34,557 bases of DNA, from the NCBI GenBank assembly GCA_022712915.1, contig JAFLJQ010000188.1, positions 1 through 34,557 on the forward strand, given 5' to 3'. The position numbers were made by a program, and so were the translations under genes. The DNA is from Gammaproteobacteria bacterium. GTDB taxonomy: Bacteria > Pseudomonadota > Gammaproteobacteria > UBA6429 > Thiohalophilaceae. The notes under the pieces are model-generated. The model saw only the letters and a list, made by a program, of their open reading frames with translations, searched no databases and was not told the DNA's origin. This document shows, one piece after another, positions 8,901 to 15,436 of the stretch. Position 1 is the stretch's first letter, and each line of letters opens with the position of its first letter.

Positions 8901-11584
8901 TGTTACAAGACCAGATCATGGGGCTGATCAATGCGGGTCCCGAGGCACATATTCTTGACAAACCGGGTGGTGTCTTTGTACGACGCGCGGAAGAGCTTTC
9001 CGAAGAGGATCGGGTGTTGTTCCAGACGGTCGCCCGCATCGTATTGACCGATAGCGCCGAGACGCTGCTTGAGCAAGTGGAACGTCGCATCCCGGCTGAG
9101 CCCATGCTGAATCGACTGATCCCGGTGTTGCGAGCGGCAGTTGAACCAGACCAGCCTTTGTTGGCGCGTGAACGCATTTTTTGCAACGGCCTGGGGGGCT
9201 TCACCCCCGATGGTCATGAATACGTTGTCAGCCTCGAACCGGGACAAAGTACCCCGGCACCGTGGGTCAATGTTATTGCTAGCCCGCACATCGGTACCGT
9301 GGTTAGTGAGAGTGGTAGCGCTTATACCTGGGTGGAAAATGCCCACGAATTTCGCCTCACCACCTGGCACAATGACCCCATCAGCGACAGTAGTGGTGAA
9401 GCGCTCTACATCCGTGATGAAGAGACCGGTGAGTTCTGGTCACCCACCCCCTTGCCAGCCTGCGGCAAGTCAGGTTATGTCTGCCGACACGGCTTTGGTT
9501 ATAGTGTATTCGAGCATTACGAAGCCGGTATTTCCTCAGAGCTGTCTATCTACGTGGCGATGGATGCCCCTGTTAAGTTCGCGGTGGTCAAACTGCGCAA
9601 CTATTCTGGCCGTGCGCGTTATTTGTCTTTGACCGGTTATTGGGAGTTGGTGCTGGGTGAATGGCGACACGCCAATATGATGCACGTTGTCACCGAAACC
9701 GACCCACATAGCGGGGCACTGTTTGCCTACAATGCCTATGGCCGTGAATGCGGCAATCGGGTGGTCTTTGCCCAGATCAGCGAGGCAGAGCGCACGGTGA
9801 GCGGCAGTCGCACCGAGTTTATTGGCCGCAATGGTACGCTGAGTAATCCAAGGGTCATGCGCCGCGAACGTTTGTCCGGCAAGACGGGTGCCAGCCTTGA
9901 TCCCTGTGCTGCCATACAGACCCAGTTCGATCTGCTTGATGGGCAAGAACGTGAAATCGTATTCATCTTTGGCGCGGCCAACAATACCACCGAAGCACAG
10001 CACTTGATCCAGCGTTTTGGCGGCCCGGCAGGTGCACACCAGGCATTGGAAGCCGTGTGGGGATACTGGAACCACACCTTGGGCGCGGTACATGTCGAAA
10101 CCCCGGATCCCGCACTCAATGTACTGACCAATGGTTGGCTGGTTTACCAGACAATCTCCTGTCGGCTTTGGGGTCGTAGTGGTTATTATCAGTCCGGTGG
10201 AGCCTACGGATTCCGCGATCAATTGCAGGACACCATGTCACTGCTCCACACCACCCCGTGGCTGGCCCGCGAGCAGATCATTCGTTGCGCCGAGCGCCAG
10301 TTTAGTCAGGGCGATGTACAACATTGGTGGCACCCACCGGGCGGGCAGGGAGTGCGTACCCACTTCTCCGATGACTATCTGTGGTTAGCCTATGCCACTT
10401 GCCGTTATGTCCAGGCAACCGGCGATAAAAGTCTGCTCAACGAGACCGTGCCTTTTCTCGAAGGCCGCGAGTTGAATCCGGAAGAAGAGGCCTATTACGA
10501 TCAGCCGCAACGTTCCTCTGAAACGGCCAGTCTCTATGAACATTGTCTGCGTGCCATTAAACATGGCCTGCGCTTTGGCGAACATCAATTACCACTGATG
10601 GGCTGCGGTGACTGGAACGATGGCATGAATCTGGTGGGACGTGACGGCAAGGGCGAAAGCGTTTGGCTGGCCTGGTTCCTCTACGAAAACCTGCAACAGT
10701 TTGCCGAGCTGGCGCGTACACGAAGTGACAGTGACGTGGTTGACATGTGCATCGAGCAGGCCGAGTTATTGCGTAATAATATTGAAAGCAACGCCTGGGA
10801 CGGCGAGTGGTATCGACGAGCCTATTTTGATGACGGCACCCCTTTGGGTTCGGCTGAAAATGATGAATGCCAGATTGACTCCATCAGCCAGAGTTGGGCC
10901 GTTATCTCAAACGGCGGCGAACCCAAACGAGCACGGCAAGCGATGGAGTCGGTAGACAAACGACTGGTACGACGTGATACGCAGTTAATCCAACTGCTCG
11001 ATCCACCCTTTGATAAATCAAAGCTTGAACCCGGATATATCAAAGGCTACGTACCCGGCGTGCGTGAAAATGGTGGCCAATATACCCATGCCGCCATTTG
11101 GACCACCACGGCCTTTGCCATGCTCGGTGATAAAGAACGTGCCTGGGAACTGTTTACCATGCTCAACCCCATTAATCGCGGCAGTCAGCGGGAAGAAAGC
11201 GAACGCTACAAAGTTGAGCCTTACGTCATGAGTGCTGATATCTACGGCGCAGCACCCCACACCGGGCGTGGCGGCTGGACCTGGTACACCGGAGCAGCAG
11301 GCTGGATGTATCGACTAAGCGTAGAAACACTGCTCGGCCTGCAACTGCAAGGGGATCACCTACGCATCGCACCTTGTGTCCCGACCCATTGGGATGGCTA
11401 CAAAATTCACTACCGCTATCGTGATACCTTCTACCACATCACCATCAAATGCGGCGGTAAAGCGGCAGAGCATGTCACCCACGTTATACTGGATAATGTT
11501 AAGGTGAATAGCCAGGATGGAATAGGAAAGATACCCCTGGCAGATGATCGTCGGGATCATTTCGTCGAAGTAACATTGGGCTAG
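2975..11584 (+). CDS. ndvB: NdvB-type cyclic beta-1,2-glucan synthase (GT84-GH94), about 2870 residues
   Basis: Giant inner-membrane enzyme that starts, extends and cyclises beta-1,2-glucan from UDP-glucose; the product is usually exported to the periplasm for osmoadaptation or host interaction. Membrane helices lie near residues 390-455, 805-850, 870-900 and 930-985. The glycosyltransferase part between the first two groups carries D609-T-D in LDTDTQLPRD, HDLLESGY near 720, and RRHRWIRGDWQ near 753. A glycoamylase-like (PF10091) region follows, with HHQGMS near 1500. Two supersandwich/GH94 (PF06165, PF17167) parts follow, the last with GCGDWNDGM near 2546, which holds the phosphorolytic acid of this family and may set chain length. 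Length matches full-size NdvB proteins. The first canonical start in frame is TTG 2975, used here, but it has no SD and lies only two residues before the conserved SELFS. The frame is open from 2885, and SD AAAGGAGA (2893-2900) points to ATA 2906 as the likely real start. Confidence 0.93.
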   Translation: MLRSELFSIEQLKRHAVMLAGQHKIDPHPGADKLLPRLTDNQRILLAAYDVVTAAVTPGHRVVPAEAWLLDNFYLIEQQIAMARRHLPRGYSRQLPRLADGLSAGFPRIYDLALELISHMDGRVDSDNATQFIAAYQIVEPLRLGELWAFPIMLQLALLENLRRVALRIANRREEREAAIIWADRMLATAEKEPKLLIQLLAEFAYADVLLTAPFVEEFYARLQAQGPSMAFVQTWVEQQLLEQGVSAAQLSATAARTAATNQISIANSIGSLRFIGTMDWQNYVESLSVVEQTLSGDPTGMYSSQDFATRDRYRHVIEDLARSSASSELAVAQQAILLAQSATECVGGHDRSAHIGYYLIDRGRSVLEQAAGCHVPWKRRFNRACRRYRLPLYLSPILLLTLLLISVVLFPFSGFEPADWRYWFFVVTGLISVSALAISLVNLFVTLALPPRALPRLDFSKGIPTAHRTMVVVPTLLSKPQEIDDLLEALEIRYLGNRDSNLFFALLTDFRDAPECTQPGDEALLAYARTALQTLNQTYHEDRPTVFYLLHRPRVWNPHEGVWMGYERKRGKLEQFNALLRGEAQTAFCDVVGDASIFSSIKYVITLDTDTQLPRDAARTLIGNLAHPLNRPVYAADKGRIVDGYAILQPRASISLTSAAQSRFSKLFAGESGIDPYTREISDIYQDVFSEGSFVGKGIYDVDAFRQAVDGRFPDNLILSHDLLESGYARSALVTDIDLIEEHPHSYAIDVSRRHRWIRGDWQLAAWLLPSVPGPDDINGAKAKRQANPLSVLSIWKIFDNLRRSLVSPALFALLVGGWLFGPGSMWLWPLLLVAVMFLPGLLSIMIEFICKPAERDWFVHLIQTSKNMGRPAAHAFLTLVLLPYDAFICLDAILRSAVRMLFTRRGLLLWHTKAYARRNARRTVFDYFREMWIAPAIALAVGLVLGTEGALLVWPTLTLEWFSWAPVLLLWCVAPIVGWWISKPLLAPAADLTPEQRSFLRISARRTWRFFAEFVGAEDNWLPPDNFQEYPAPAIASRTSPTNIGMSLLADLSAYDFGYISAGEFLQRTENTLTSMEKLERYRGHFYNWYDTRTLKTLHPQYVSSVDSGNLAGALLTLQAGLLELKDQPVLSVNAFQGLQDTLQVLVEHVPVEFAPNLAKKVQYLQETLQKLTQNGPPQTLADAGAVVAEMHRIGSELLAWLPADIDIDGELYYWAAAFDKQSCAIRDDLCFLVKEPQHIDKIPTLEALARERSGATEAFSSAAAKRCRIIDDLVARCTELALMDFDFLYDTASGLLSIGYDVGERRRDPACYDLLASEARLASFLFIAQGQVPQKHWFALGRLLTSHGGNVSLISWSGSMFEYLMPQLIMPSYENTLLDQTCKAAVARQIEYGRQREVPWGISESCYNATDMHQVYQYRAFGVPGLGLKRGLGDDLVIAPYASALALMVMPREACRNLQTLADNGFLGDYGFYEAIDYTPSRVQRGKNNAIVRTFMAHHQGMSLLSFAHVLHNQPMQRRFMSDPQARATELLLQERVPKKGATLHPHAAEVSAASHPPAAEKGSIMRVFTEPNTATPEVHLLSNGRYHVMATHTGGGYSRWHDLAVTRWREDATIDGWGTFIYLRDGESGRYWSTAYQPTLRKADHYEAIFVQARAEYRRRDQFIETHTEVSVSPEDDVEIRRVTLTNLSARARHIEVTSYAEVVLAPLNADLAHRSFSNLFVQTEILPERQAILCTRRPRTPGEQVPWMFHLLAAPGADVGEPSYETDRAKFIGRGRTAANPLVMDSRDRVPNLTKPSPQHLSNSDGSVLDPIVAIRRAIRLQIDESATVQVISGVADTREAALALLDKYCDRHFVERAFEMAWFQSQEVLHHIKASEADAQVYGRLATSVIYGHALRRAAPSVIVRNKLGQSGLWRFGISGDLPIVLIRVGDLNRIELVKQVLQAHTYWRMKGLSADLVILNEDFSGYRAVLQDQIMGLINAGPEAHILDKPGGVFVRRAEELSEEDRVLFQTVARIVLTDSAETLLEQVERRIPAEPMLNRLIPVLRAAVEPDQPLLARERIFCNGLGGFTPDGHEYVVSLEPGQSTPAPWVNVIASPHIGTVVSESGSAYTWVENAHEFRLTTWHNDPISDSSGEALYIRDEETGEFWSPTPLPACGKSGYVCRHGFGYSVFEHYEAGISSELSIYVAMDAPVKFAVVKLRNYSGRARYLSLTGYWELVLGEWRHANMMHVVTETDPHSGALFAYNAYGRECGNRVVFAQISEAERTVSGSRTEFIGRNGTLSNPRVMRRERLSGKTGASLDPCAAIQTQFDLLDGQEREIVFIFGAANNTTEAQHLIQRFGGPAGAHQALEAVWGYWNHTLGAVHVETPDPALNVLTNGWLVYQTISCRLWGRSGYYQSGGAYGFRDQLQDTMSLLHTTPWLAREQIIRCAERQFSQGDVQHWWHPPGGQGVRTHFSDDYLWLAYATCRYVQATGDKSLLNETVPFLEGRELNPEEEAYYDQPQRSSETASLYEHCLRAIKHGLRFGEHQLPLMGCGDWNDGMNLVGRDGKGESVWLAWFLYENLQQFAELARTRSDSDVVDMCIEQAELLRNNIESNAWDGEWYRRAYFDDGTPLGSAENDECQIDSISQSWAVISNGGEPKRARQAMESVDKRLVRRDTQLIQLLDPPFDKSKLEPGYIKGYVPGVRENGGQYTHAAIWTTTAFAMLGDKERAWELFTMLNPINRGSQREESERYKVEPYVMSADIYGAAPHTGRGGWTWYTGAAGWMYRLSVETLLGLQLQGDHLRIAPCVPTHWDGYKIHYRYRDTFYHITIKCGGKAAEHVTHVILDNVKVNSQDGIGKIPLADDRRDHFVEVTLG

Positions 11585-11590
11585 ACAACA

Positions 11591-11612
11591 CCGGGGCATC
11601 ACATGCGCCCGG
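11591..11612. repeat. Degenerate REP-like hairpin after the ndvB-type gene
   Basis: CCGGGGCAT pairs with ATGCGCCCGG around CAC, with one bulged base. The sequence resembles the REP palindrome found intact elsewhere in this window, but the GTAG head is lost. It begins 7 nt after the stop codon and may help end or protect the long ndvB transcript. No T-run follows. Confidence 0.5.
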
Positions 11613-11714
11613 TTGATAGCATCACCTTTGTCGATCATCACGGGCAATATAAATGATTTTACATAGATACTCATTTAATCTAATTCTACCTTAAGGGCAC
11701 ATTAGGCGTCTTAC

Positions 11715-12254
11715 GTGACATACATATCCTTACTTCGCGGCATAAATGTAAGTGGCCAAAAAAAAATAAACATGGCCGATCTTAAATCGCTGTATGAAAA
11801 TATAGGCTTTGAGGAGGTGACGACTTATATTCAAAGCGGCAACGTGATCTTTGAATCAAAAAAAATAAAAAAAACAGATTTAAAATCAACCATTGAAAAA
11901 GTCATTGAAAAAAAATACAAATTCCATGTCCCCGTGGAGATACGCACAAGCAAAGAGTTAAAAACCATCATCGAGAACTGCCCATATGAAGAGGCCATGA
12001 TCGAAGACAATGGAACAAAAATTTTGGTCACCTTTTTACAGACCCTTCCATCAACAAAAAAAATAAAAATACTGACAGAATATGTAAAAGCACCCGAAAA
12101 ACTAACCGTTCAAGGCCGTGAAGTGTACCTATATTGCCCAAATGGATACGGAAGAAGTAAATTAACAACGACATTTCTAGAAAATAAATTGGCTGTTTCG
12201 GCAACAACCCGGAATTGGAAAACGGTACGTAAGCTACACGAATTATCGATATAA
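11715..12254 (+). CDS. DUF1697 family protein
   Basis: Member of the DUF1697 family (PF08002), whose biochemical role is not established. The N-terminus reads TYISLLRGINVSGQKKI, then YIQSGNVIFES near residue 38, both characteristic of the family. The 179-residue length is normal, and the C-terminal part (NGYGRSKLTTTFLENKL, then the ATTRNWKTV segment) is complete. No signal peptide or membrane segment is seen, so it should be cytoplasmic. The start is GTG 11715, which places the conserved motif at residue 3; the SD is weak. The coding sequence is clearly richer in A and T than the ndvB-type gene before it, which suggests separate acquisition. It stands alone, with a REP-like hairpin upstream and a repeat-rich spacer downstream, so context gives no function. 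Confidence 0.9.
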   Translation: MTYISLLRGINVSGQKKINMADLKSLYENIGFEEVTTYIQSGNVIFESKKIKKTDLKSTIEKVIEKKYKFHVPVEIRTSKELKTIIENCPYEEAMIEDNGTKILVTFLQTLPSTKKIKILTEYVKAPEKLTVQGREVYLYCPNGYGRSKLTTTFLENKLAVSATTRNWKTVRKLHELSI

Positions 12255-12289
12255 CGAAACTGAATTCCCACGCCACACCCAACTCGTAA

Positions 12290-12318
12290 GATGTAGTGAG
12301 CCTTGCAAACCGCATCAA
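12290..12318 (+). repeat. GATG...CATC palindromic repeat, copy 1
   Basis: An imperfect palindrome starting GATGTAGTGAGC and ending CCGCATCAA; the preceding GTAA resembles a GTAG-type REP head. A 23-nt direct repeat (12296-12318) recurs at 12771-12793 with two changes. This appears to be a second REP-like family, different from the GGGCGCAT one. Confidence 0.5.
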
Positions 12319-12390
12319 TAACACATACTTGTAATGAATATTGTTAATATAGATGTTCGGTTAAGCCCGGTTTTCATTGATTCAAACACC

Positions 12391-12533
12391 CGCCCATATA
12401 ACGGCCCGTCATTCATTGATTCAAACATCCCCTGTCATTTATTAAAACACCACCCGTCCTTTATTTATTCAAACACTACCCGTCCTTTATTCAACCCCGT
12501 AGGGGCGCATTGCATGCGCCCAGTCAAAACAAC
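12391..12533 (+). repeat. AT-rich repeat block with REP, long copy
   Basis: The block begins CGCCCATATAACGGCCCGTC and ends in a REP followed by AGTCAAAACAACC. Inside it are short degenerate units of the type CCCGTC-CTTTATT-AAACAC. A shorter copy lies at 12579-12672, so the whole block, REP included, was duplicated and one copy lost internal units. Confidence 0.7.
12499..12521 (+). repeat. REP element (GTAG head plus palindrome)
   Basis: GTAG followed by GGGCGCATTGCATGCGCCC, a near-perfect hairpin. The same 23 bases occur at 12635 and 34109, and in reverse orientation at 33328 and 33671. A GTAG/GTGG tetranucleotide head beside a hairpin is the known signature of REPs handled by RAYT transposases, and a RAYT gene is present at 33845. 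Confidence 0.85.
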
Positions 12534-12578
12534 CCCCACCATCAACAAACCCCACAACCCAAACCACATCAAAACAAC

Positions 12579-12672
12579 CGCCCATATAACGGCCCGTCAT
12601 TTATTAAAACACCACCCGTCCTTTATTTAACACCGTAGGGGCGCATTGCATGCGCCCAGTCAAAATAACCTG
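12579..12672 (+). repeat. AT-rich repeat block with REP, short copy
   Basis: Shares its start (CGCCCATATAACGGCCCGTC) and its REP end with the block at 12391-12533 but lacks about 50 internal bases. Confidence 0.7.
12635..12657 (+). repeat. REP element, second copy in spacer
   Basis: Identical to the REP at 12499-12521 and in the same orientation, 136 bp downstream. Two head-to-tail REPs make a small REP cluster in front of the defence island. Confidence 0.85.
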
Positions 12673-12770
12673 CTAAGTTGAACCGCCACTTTTTTAAAAA
12701 AAAGCACAAAAACCAAGAGTTATTAATGGATGATTAAGTATTTTTTAAGACGGGATGTCTGCTTAGGTCG

Positions 12771-12793
12771 GTGAGCTTTGCGAACCGCATCAA
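12771..12793 (+). repeat. GATG...CATC palindromic repeat, copy 2
   Basis: GTGAGCTTTGCGAACCGCAT plus CAA, a near-exact copy of 12296-12318. The left arm (GATGTCT near 12755) is more degraded here. Confidence 0.5.
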
Positions 12794-13148
12794 AAATGCA
12801 CGGCCTTTGATAGGGTTGTTTTGTAATGCACCAACTTGATAAGAATAAAAGAAAAATTAGCCATATTTGGTACTTCTGCGAACAAGGTACTTTCAATCGG
12901 TAAGTTGACTGACATATTCAATGGGCCTGGAAGTAAAGATGGATGACCACGCAAGACCACCGCATAATAAAATTTCCCCCCAGCCAGCTGGAAGTTAACC
13001 GGAATACGGCAATAAAGTATAGTTAACGTGTAATAATTTATTCATATTATGAGTTACGTCACTTGAAGTATAGTATTTTCAGGAGTAGAGGTGTACTATC
13101 TATGTAATAGTTCGCGCATATTAAGAATTGTTGCACTTTAGATATACT

Positions 13149-13952
13149 ATGAAAACGATGACTGGATTAGGAAAAGCCGATCGGCAGCGCTTATCAGCGG
13201 TGCTGCGGGGAACAAAAGTGACGATAACCGTTGCGGAGGCATCTGAAATACTTGATATGCCAGCTTCTGGCACGGCCAAGTTATTGTCACGTTGGGCAAA
13301 AAAAGGATGGTTGTCTCGGGTTCGTCGGGGCCTATATATTGCTATCCCATTGGAGTCACGCACGGTAGATATACCGCTGGAAGATGCCTGGGTGATAGCG
13401 GATAAGCTTTATACGCCATGCTATATCGGGGGCTGGAGTGCGGCAGAATACTGGGATTTGACTGAGCAGTTATTTCGCACCGTGATAGTTCTAACAACAC
13501 AACGACCCAGAGACCGTAAACCATCCATTAAGGGAACGGAGTTTTTAATAAGAACGGTATCTGATAAAGTGATGTTTGGTTTAAAATCAGTTTGGCGAGG
13601 GCCGCTCAAGGTTCATGTATCAGACCCAACCCGAACAATTCTCGACATGTTAAGTGACCCACTATTAGGTGGCGGATTACGTTCAACCATCGACATGTTT
13701 AGAAATTACATCAGTTCAGAAAAGAAAGATTTAAAGCTACTAATTGAATATGCTGATCAACTCGGTAACGGCGCAGTTTTCAAACGCCTTGGCTTTTTAC
13801 TCGAAAAATATGCAGAAAATGAACAGGACATTATTGGACAATGTCGAGAAAAATTAACCACCGGGAACGCCAAGCTTGATCCTGCATTAAAGGCGGAAAA
13901 ATTAATTACACGTTGGCGCTTATGGGTGCCTGAACGATGGGCAAAGGGGTAG
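13149..13952 (+). CDS. abiEi: AbiEi-family antitoxin / autorepressor
   Basis: Antitoxin of a type IV AbiE toxin-antitoxin system. In characterised systems AbiEi neutralises AbiEii without binding it and represses the operon through an N-terminal winged helix. Here a winged-helix region (about residues 12-65) reads RLSAVLRGTKVTITVAEASE and ends WLSRVRRGLYIAIP, as in the AbiEi_4 family (PF13338). Then comes GGWSAAEYWDLTEQ, followed by a C-terminal part with HVSDPTRTILDML. The protein is 267 residues from ATG 13149. A TTG at 13128 would add seven residues, but ATG 13149 gives a normal N-terminus; neither has a strong SD. The toxin gene starts 4 nt after the stop. This first gene of the island is probably self-regulated. 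Confidence 0.88.
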   Translation: MKTMTGLGKADRQRLSAVLRGTKVTITVAEASEILDMPASGTAKLLSRWAKKGWLSRVRRGLYIAIPLESRTVDIPLEDAWVIADKLYTPCYIGGWSAAEYWDLTEQLFRTVIVLTTQRPRDRKPSIKGTEFLIRTVSDKVMFGLKSVWRGPLKVHVSDPTRTILDMLSDPLLGGGLRSTIDMFRNYISSEKKDLKLLIEYADQLGNGAVFKRLGFLLEKYAENEQDIIGQCREKLTTGNAKLDPALKAEKLITRWRLWVPERWAKG

Positions 13953-13956
13953 TGTT

Positions 13957-15366
13957 GTGATCGACAGACAGGAAGTCATGGATTTTTCACGTGAGTTTGG
14001 ACTCTCTCCGCAGGTTATAGAGAAGGATTACACTTTGGGTTGGCTACTGGCCGGGATTGCAGCCAATCCGGAAATTGGCCAGAGCTGGGTATTTAAAGGC
14101 GGCACCTGTTTAAAAAAATGTTACTTTGAAACATATCGTTTTTCAGAAGATCTGGATTTTACATTAACAGACCCTGACCACCTTGGTGAAGCATTCTTAC
14201 TTGAGACCTTTAATCAAATTTCCACCTGGATATATGACCACTCAGGTATCGAGATCCCCGCAGATACCCTTCGATTTGAAATCTATGAGAATCCACGGGG
14301 AAAAAATTCAGCACAGGGTCGGGTAGGTTATCGTGGCCCCATGCAAAGACGTGGTGACACGCCACGAATAAAATTAGATCTGACCGATGATGAAATCCTG
14401 GTTTTAGAGCCAGTCATGCGCGAAGTTCATCACCCATATTCAGATCGGCCAGCAGAAGGTATTCATGTTCGCAGTTATGGCTTTGAGGAAGTCTTTGCTG
14501 AAAAATTACGTGCATTGGTTGAGCGCGAACGGCCAAGGGATTTATATGATGTTGTTCACTTGTATAGGCGCGAGGGCATCAATCCTGATCGCGCATTAAT
14601 AATGAGCACCTTATTTGCGAAATGTCAGTTTAAAGGTATAGCCGTACCGACTATTGAGGTTCTTACTAATCAGCCTGAAAGGATAGACCTGGAAGCAGAC
14701 TGGGAACACATGCTGGCTCACCAACTACCCGTTCTTCCACCCTTTCAACAGTTCTGGGATGAACTGTCCGATGTATTTGATTGGTTACACGAGACCAGGG
14801 AAAAAGTAATTTTAGGTGCGGTGCAAGCTTTTGGCGGTGGTACCATTGATGAGTCTTGGAACCCACCTGCTATGGCACAAGCATGGCATACCCAAGTCCC
14901 GCTTGAGGTCGTTCGTTTTGCCGCCGCAAACAGGCTCTGTGTTGACCTTGAGTATAATGATGAACATAGATTAATTGAGCCGTATTCATTAAGAAAAACG
15001 CAAGACGGGAATATACTGCTCTACGCAGTGCGCCATGAAGATGGAGAGGTACGCTCTTATCGAGTAGAAAGGATTCAGGGAGCAATAGCGACTAATGTTT
15101 CGTTTAGTCCAAGATATACGATTGAATTAACGGCTTCCGGGCCACTTCACGCACCAGATACAGAACGCACATCAACTCGGCGCGTGAGTAGTTTTGGCGG
15201 CAGCCGAAAAAGCAACGATAGTGGGCCAACCTATGTTGTGGAATGCGCGTATTGTGATAAAAAATTCAGACGAAAAACCAATACGACAACATTGAAGGCT
15301 CACAAAGATAAAGATGGATATCCCTGCTCAGGAAGGCATGGGTATTTAGTCGATACTGTTTATTAG
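13957..15366 (+). CDS. abiEii: AbiEii-family nucleotidyltransferase toxin with WYL-like and zinc-finger C-terminal extension
   Basis: Toxin of the AbiE type IV system. The N-terminal half is a DNA polymerase beta-like nucleotidyltransferase (PF08843) with KGGTCLKK (residues 48-54) and SEDLDF (63-68). Conserved downstream motifs AEKLRALVER and PRDLYDVVHLYRR lie near 181-204. Family members with known activity transfer nucleotides, in some cases to tRNA. The protein is 469 residues, well above the usual size of about 300. Residues about 317-380 look like a WYL domain (LCVDLEYNDEHRLIEPYSL, then EVRSYRVERIQG). The C-terminus has a finger-like set C430, C433, H449, C457 and H461. The start is GTG 13957, with AAAGGGG (13943-13949) inside the end of abiEi, so the two are translationally linked. 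hsdM follows after 70 nt. The WYL and zinc assignments are inferences from pattern. Confidence 0.85.
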   Translation: MIDRQEVMDFSREFGLSPQVIEKDYTLGWLLAGIAANPEIGQSWVFKGGTCLKKCYFETYRFSEDLDFTLTDPDHLGEAFLLETFNQISTWIYDHSGIEIPADTLRFEIYENPRGKNSAQGRVGYRGPMQRRGDTPRIKLDLTDDEILVLEPVMREVHHPYSDRPAEGIHVRSYGFEEVFAEKLRALVERERPRDLYDVVHLYRREGINPDRALIMSTLFAKCQFKGIAVPTIEVLTNQPERIDLEADWEHMLAHQLPVLPPFQQFWDELSDVFDWLHETREKVILGAVQAFGGGTIDESWNPPAMAQAWHTQVPLEVVRFAAANRLCVDLEYNDEHRLIEPYSLRKTQDGNILLYAVRHEDGEVRSYRVERIQGAIATNVSFSPRYTIELTASGPLHAPDTERTSTRRVSSFGGSRKSNDSGPTYVVECAYCDKKFRRKTNTTTLKAHKDKDGYPCSGRHGYLVDTVY

Positions 15367-15436
15367 ATTGACGGTGAGCCAGATGGAACCGTCATGCTTT
15401 TACCCATTTGGAAATATTAAAAATGAGTTCACATAA

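Larger units (their letters stand above)
12255..13148. other. Repeat-rich intergenic spacer upstream of the defence island
   Basis: No gene is supported. The left part (12290-12672) is built from REP hairpins and AT-rich direct repeats, and the open frame across it is only a read-through of repeats. The rest (12673-13148) is AT-rich and shows a second copy of a GTGAGC...ACCGCATC repeat at 12771-12793. AAGTATAG occurs at 13015-13022 and 13066-13073 shortly before abiEi and may belong to its control region. I see no clear -35/-10 pair. Confidence 0.5.

Noticed and set aside
9536-10222. 228-codon open frame on the minus strand within the ndvB-type gene
   Set aside because: Long antisense frames are common opposite a long coding sequence with strong codon bias; the plus-strand frame here encodes conserved GH94-type sequence.
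12334-12630. 98-codon open frame in the spacer
   Set aside because: It consists entirely of REP and AT-rich direct repeats; its peptide repeats the REP read-through VGAHCMRP and has no SD.
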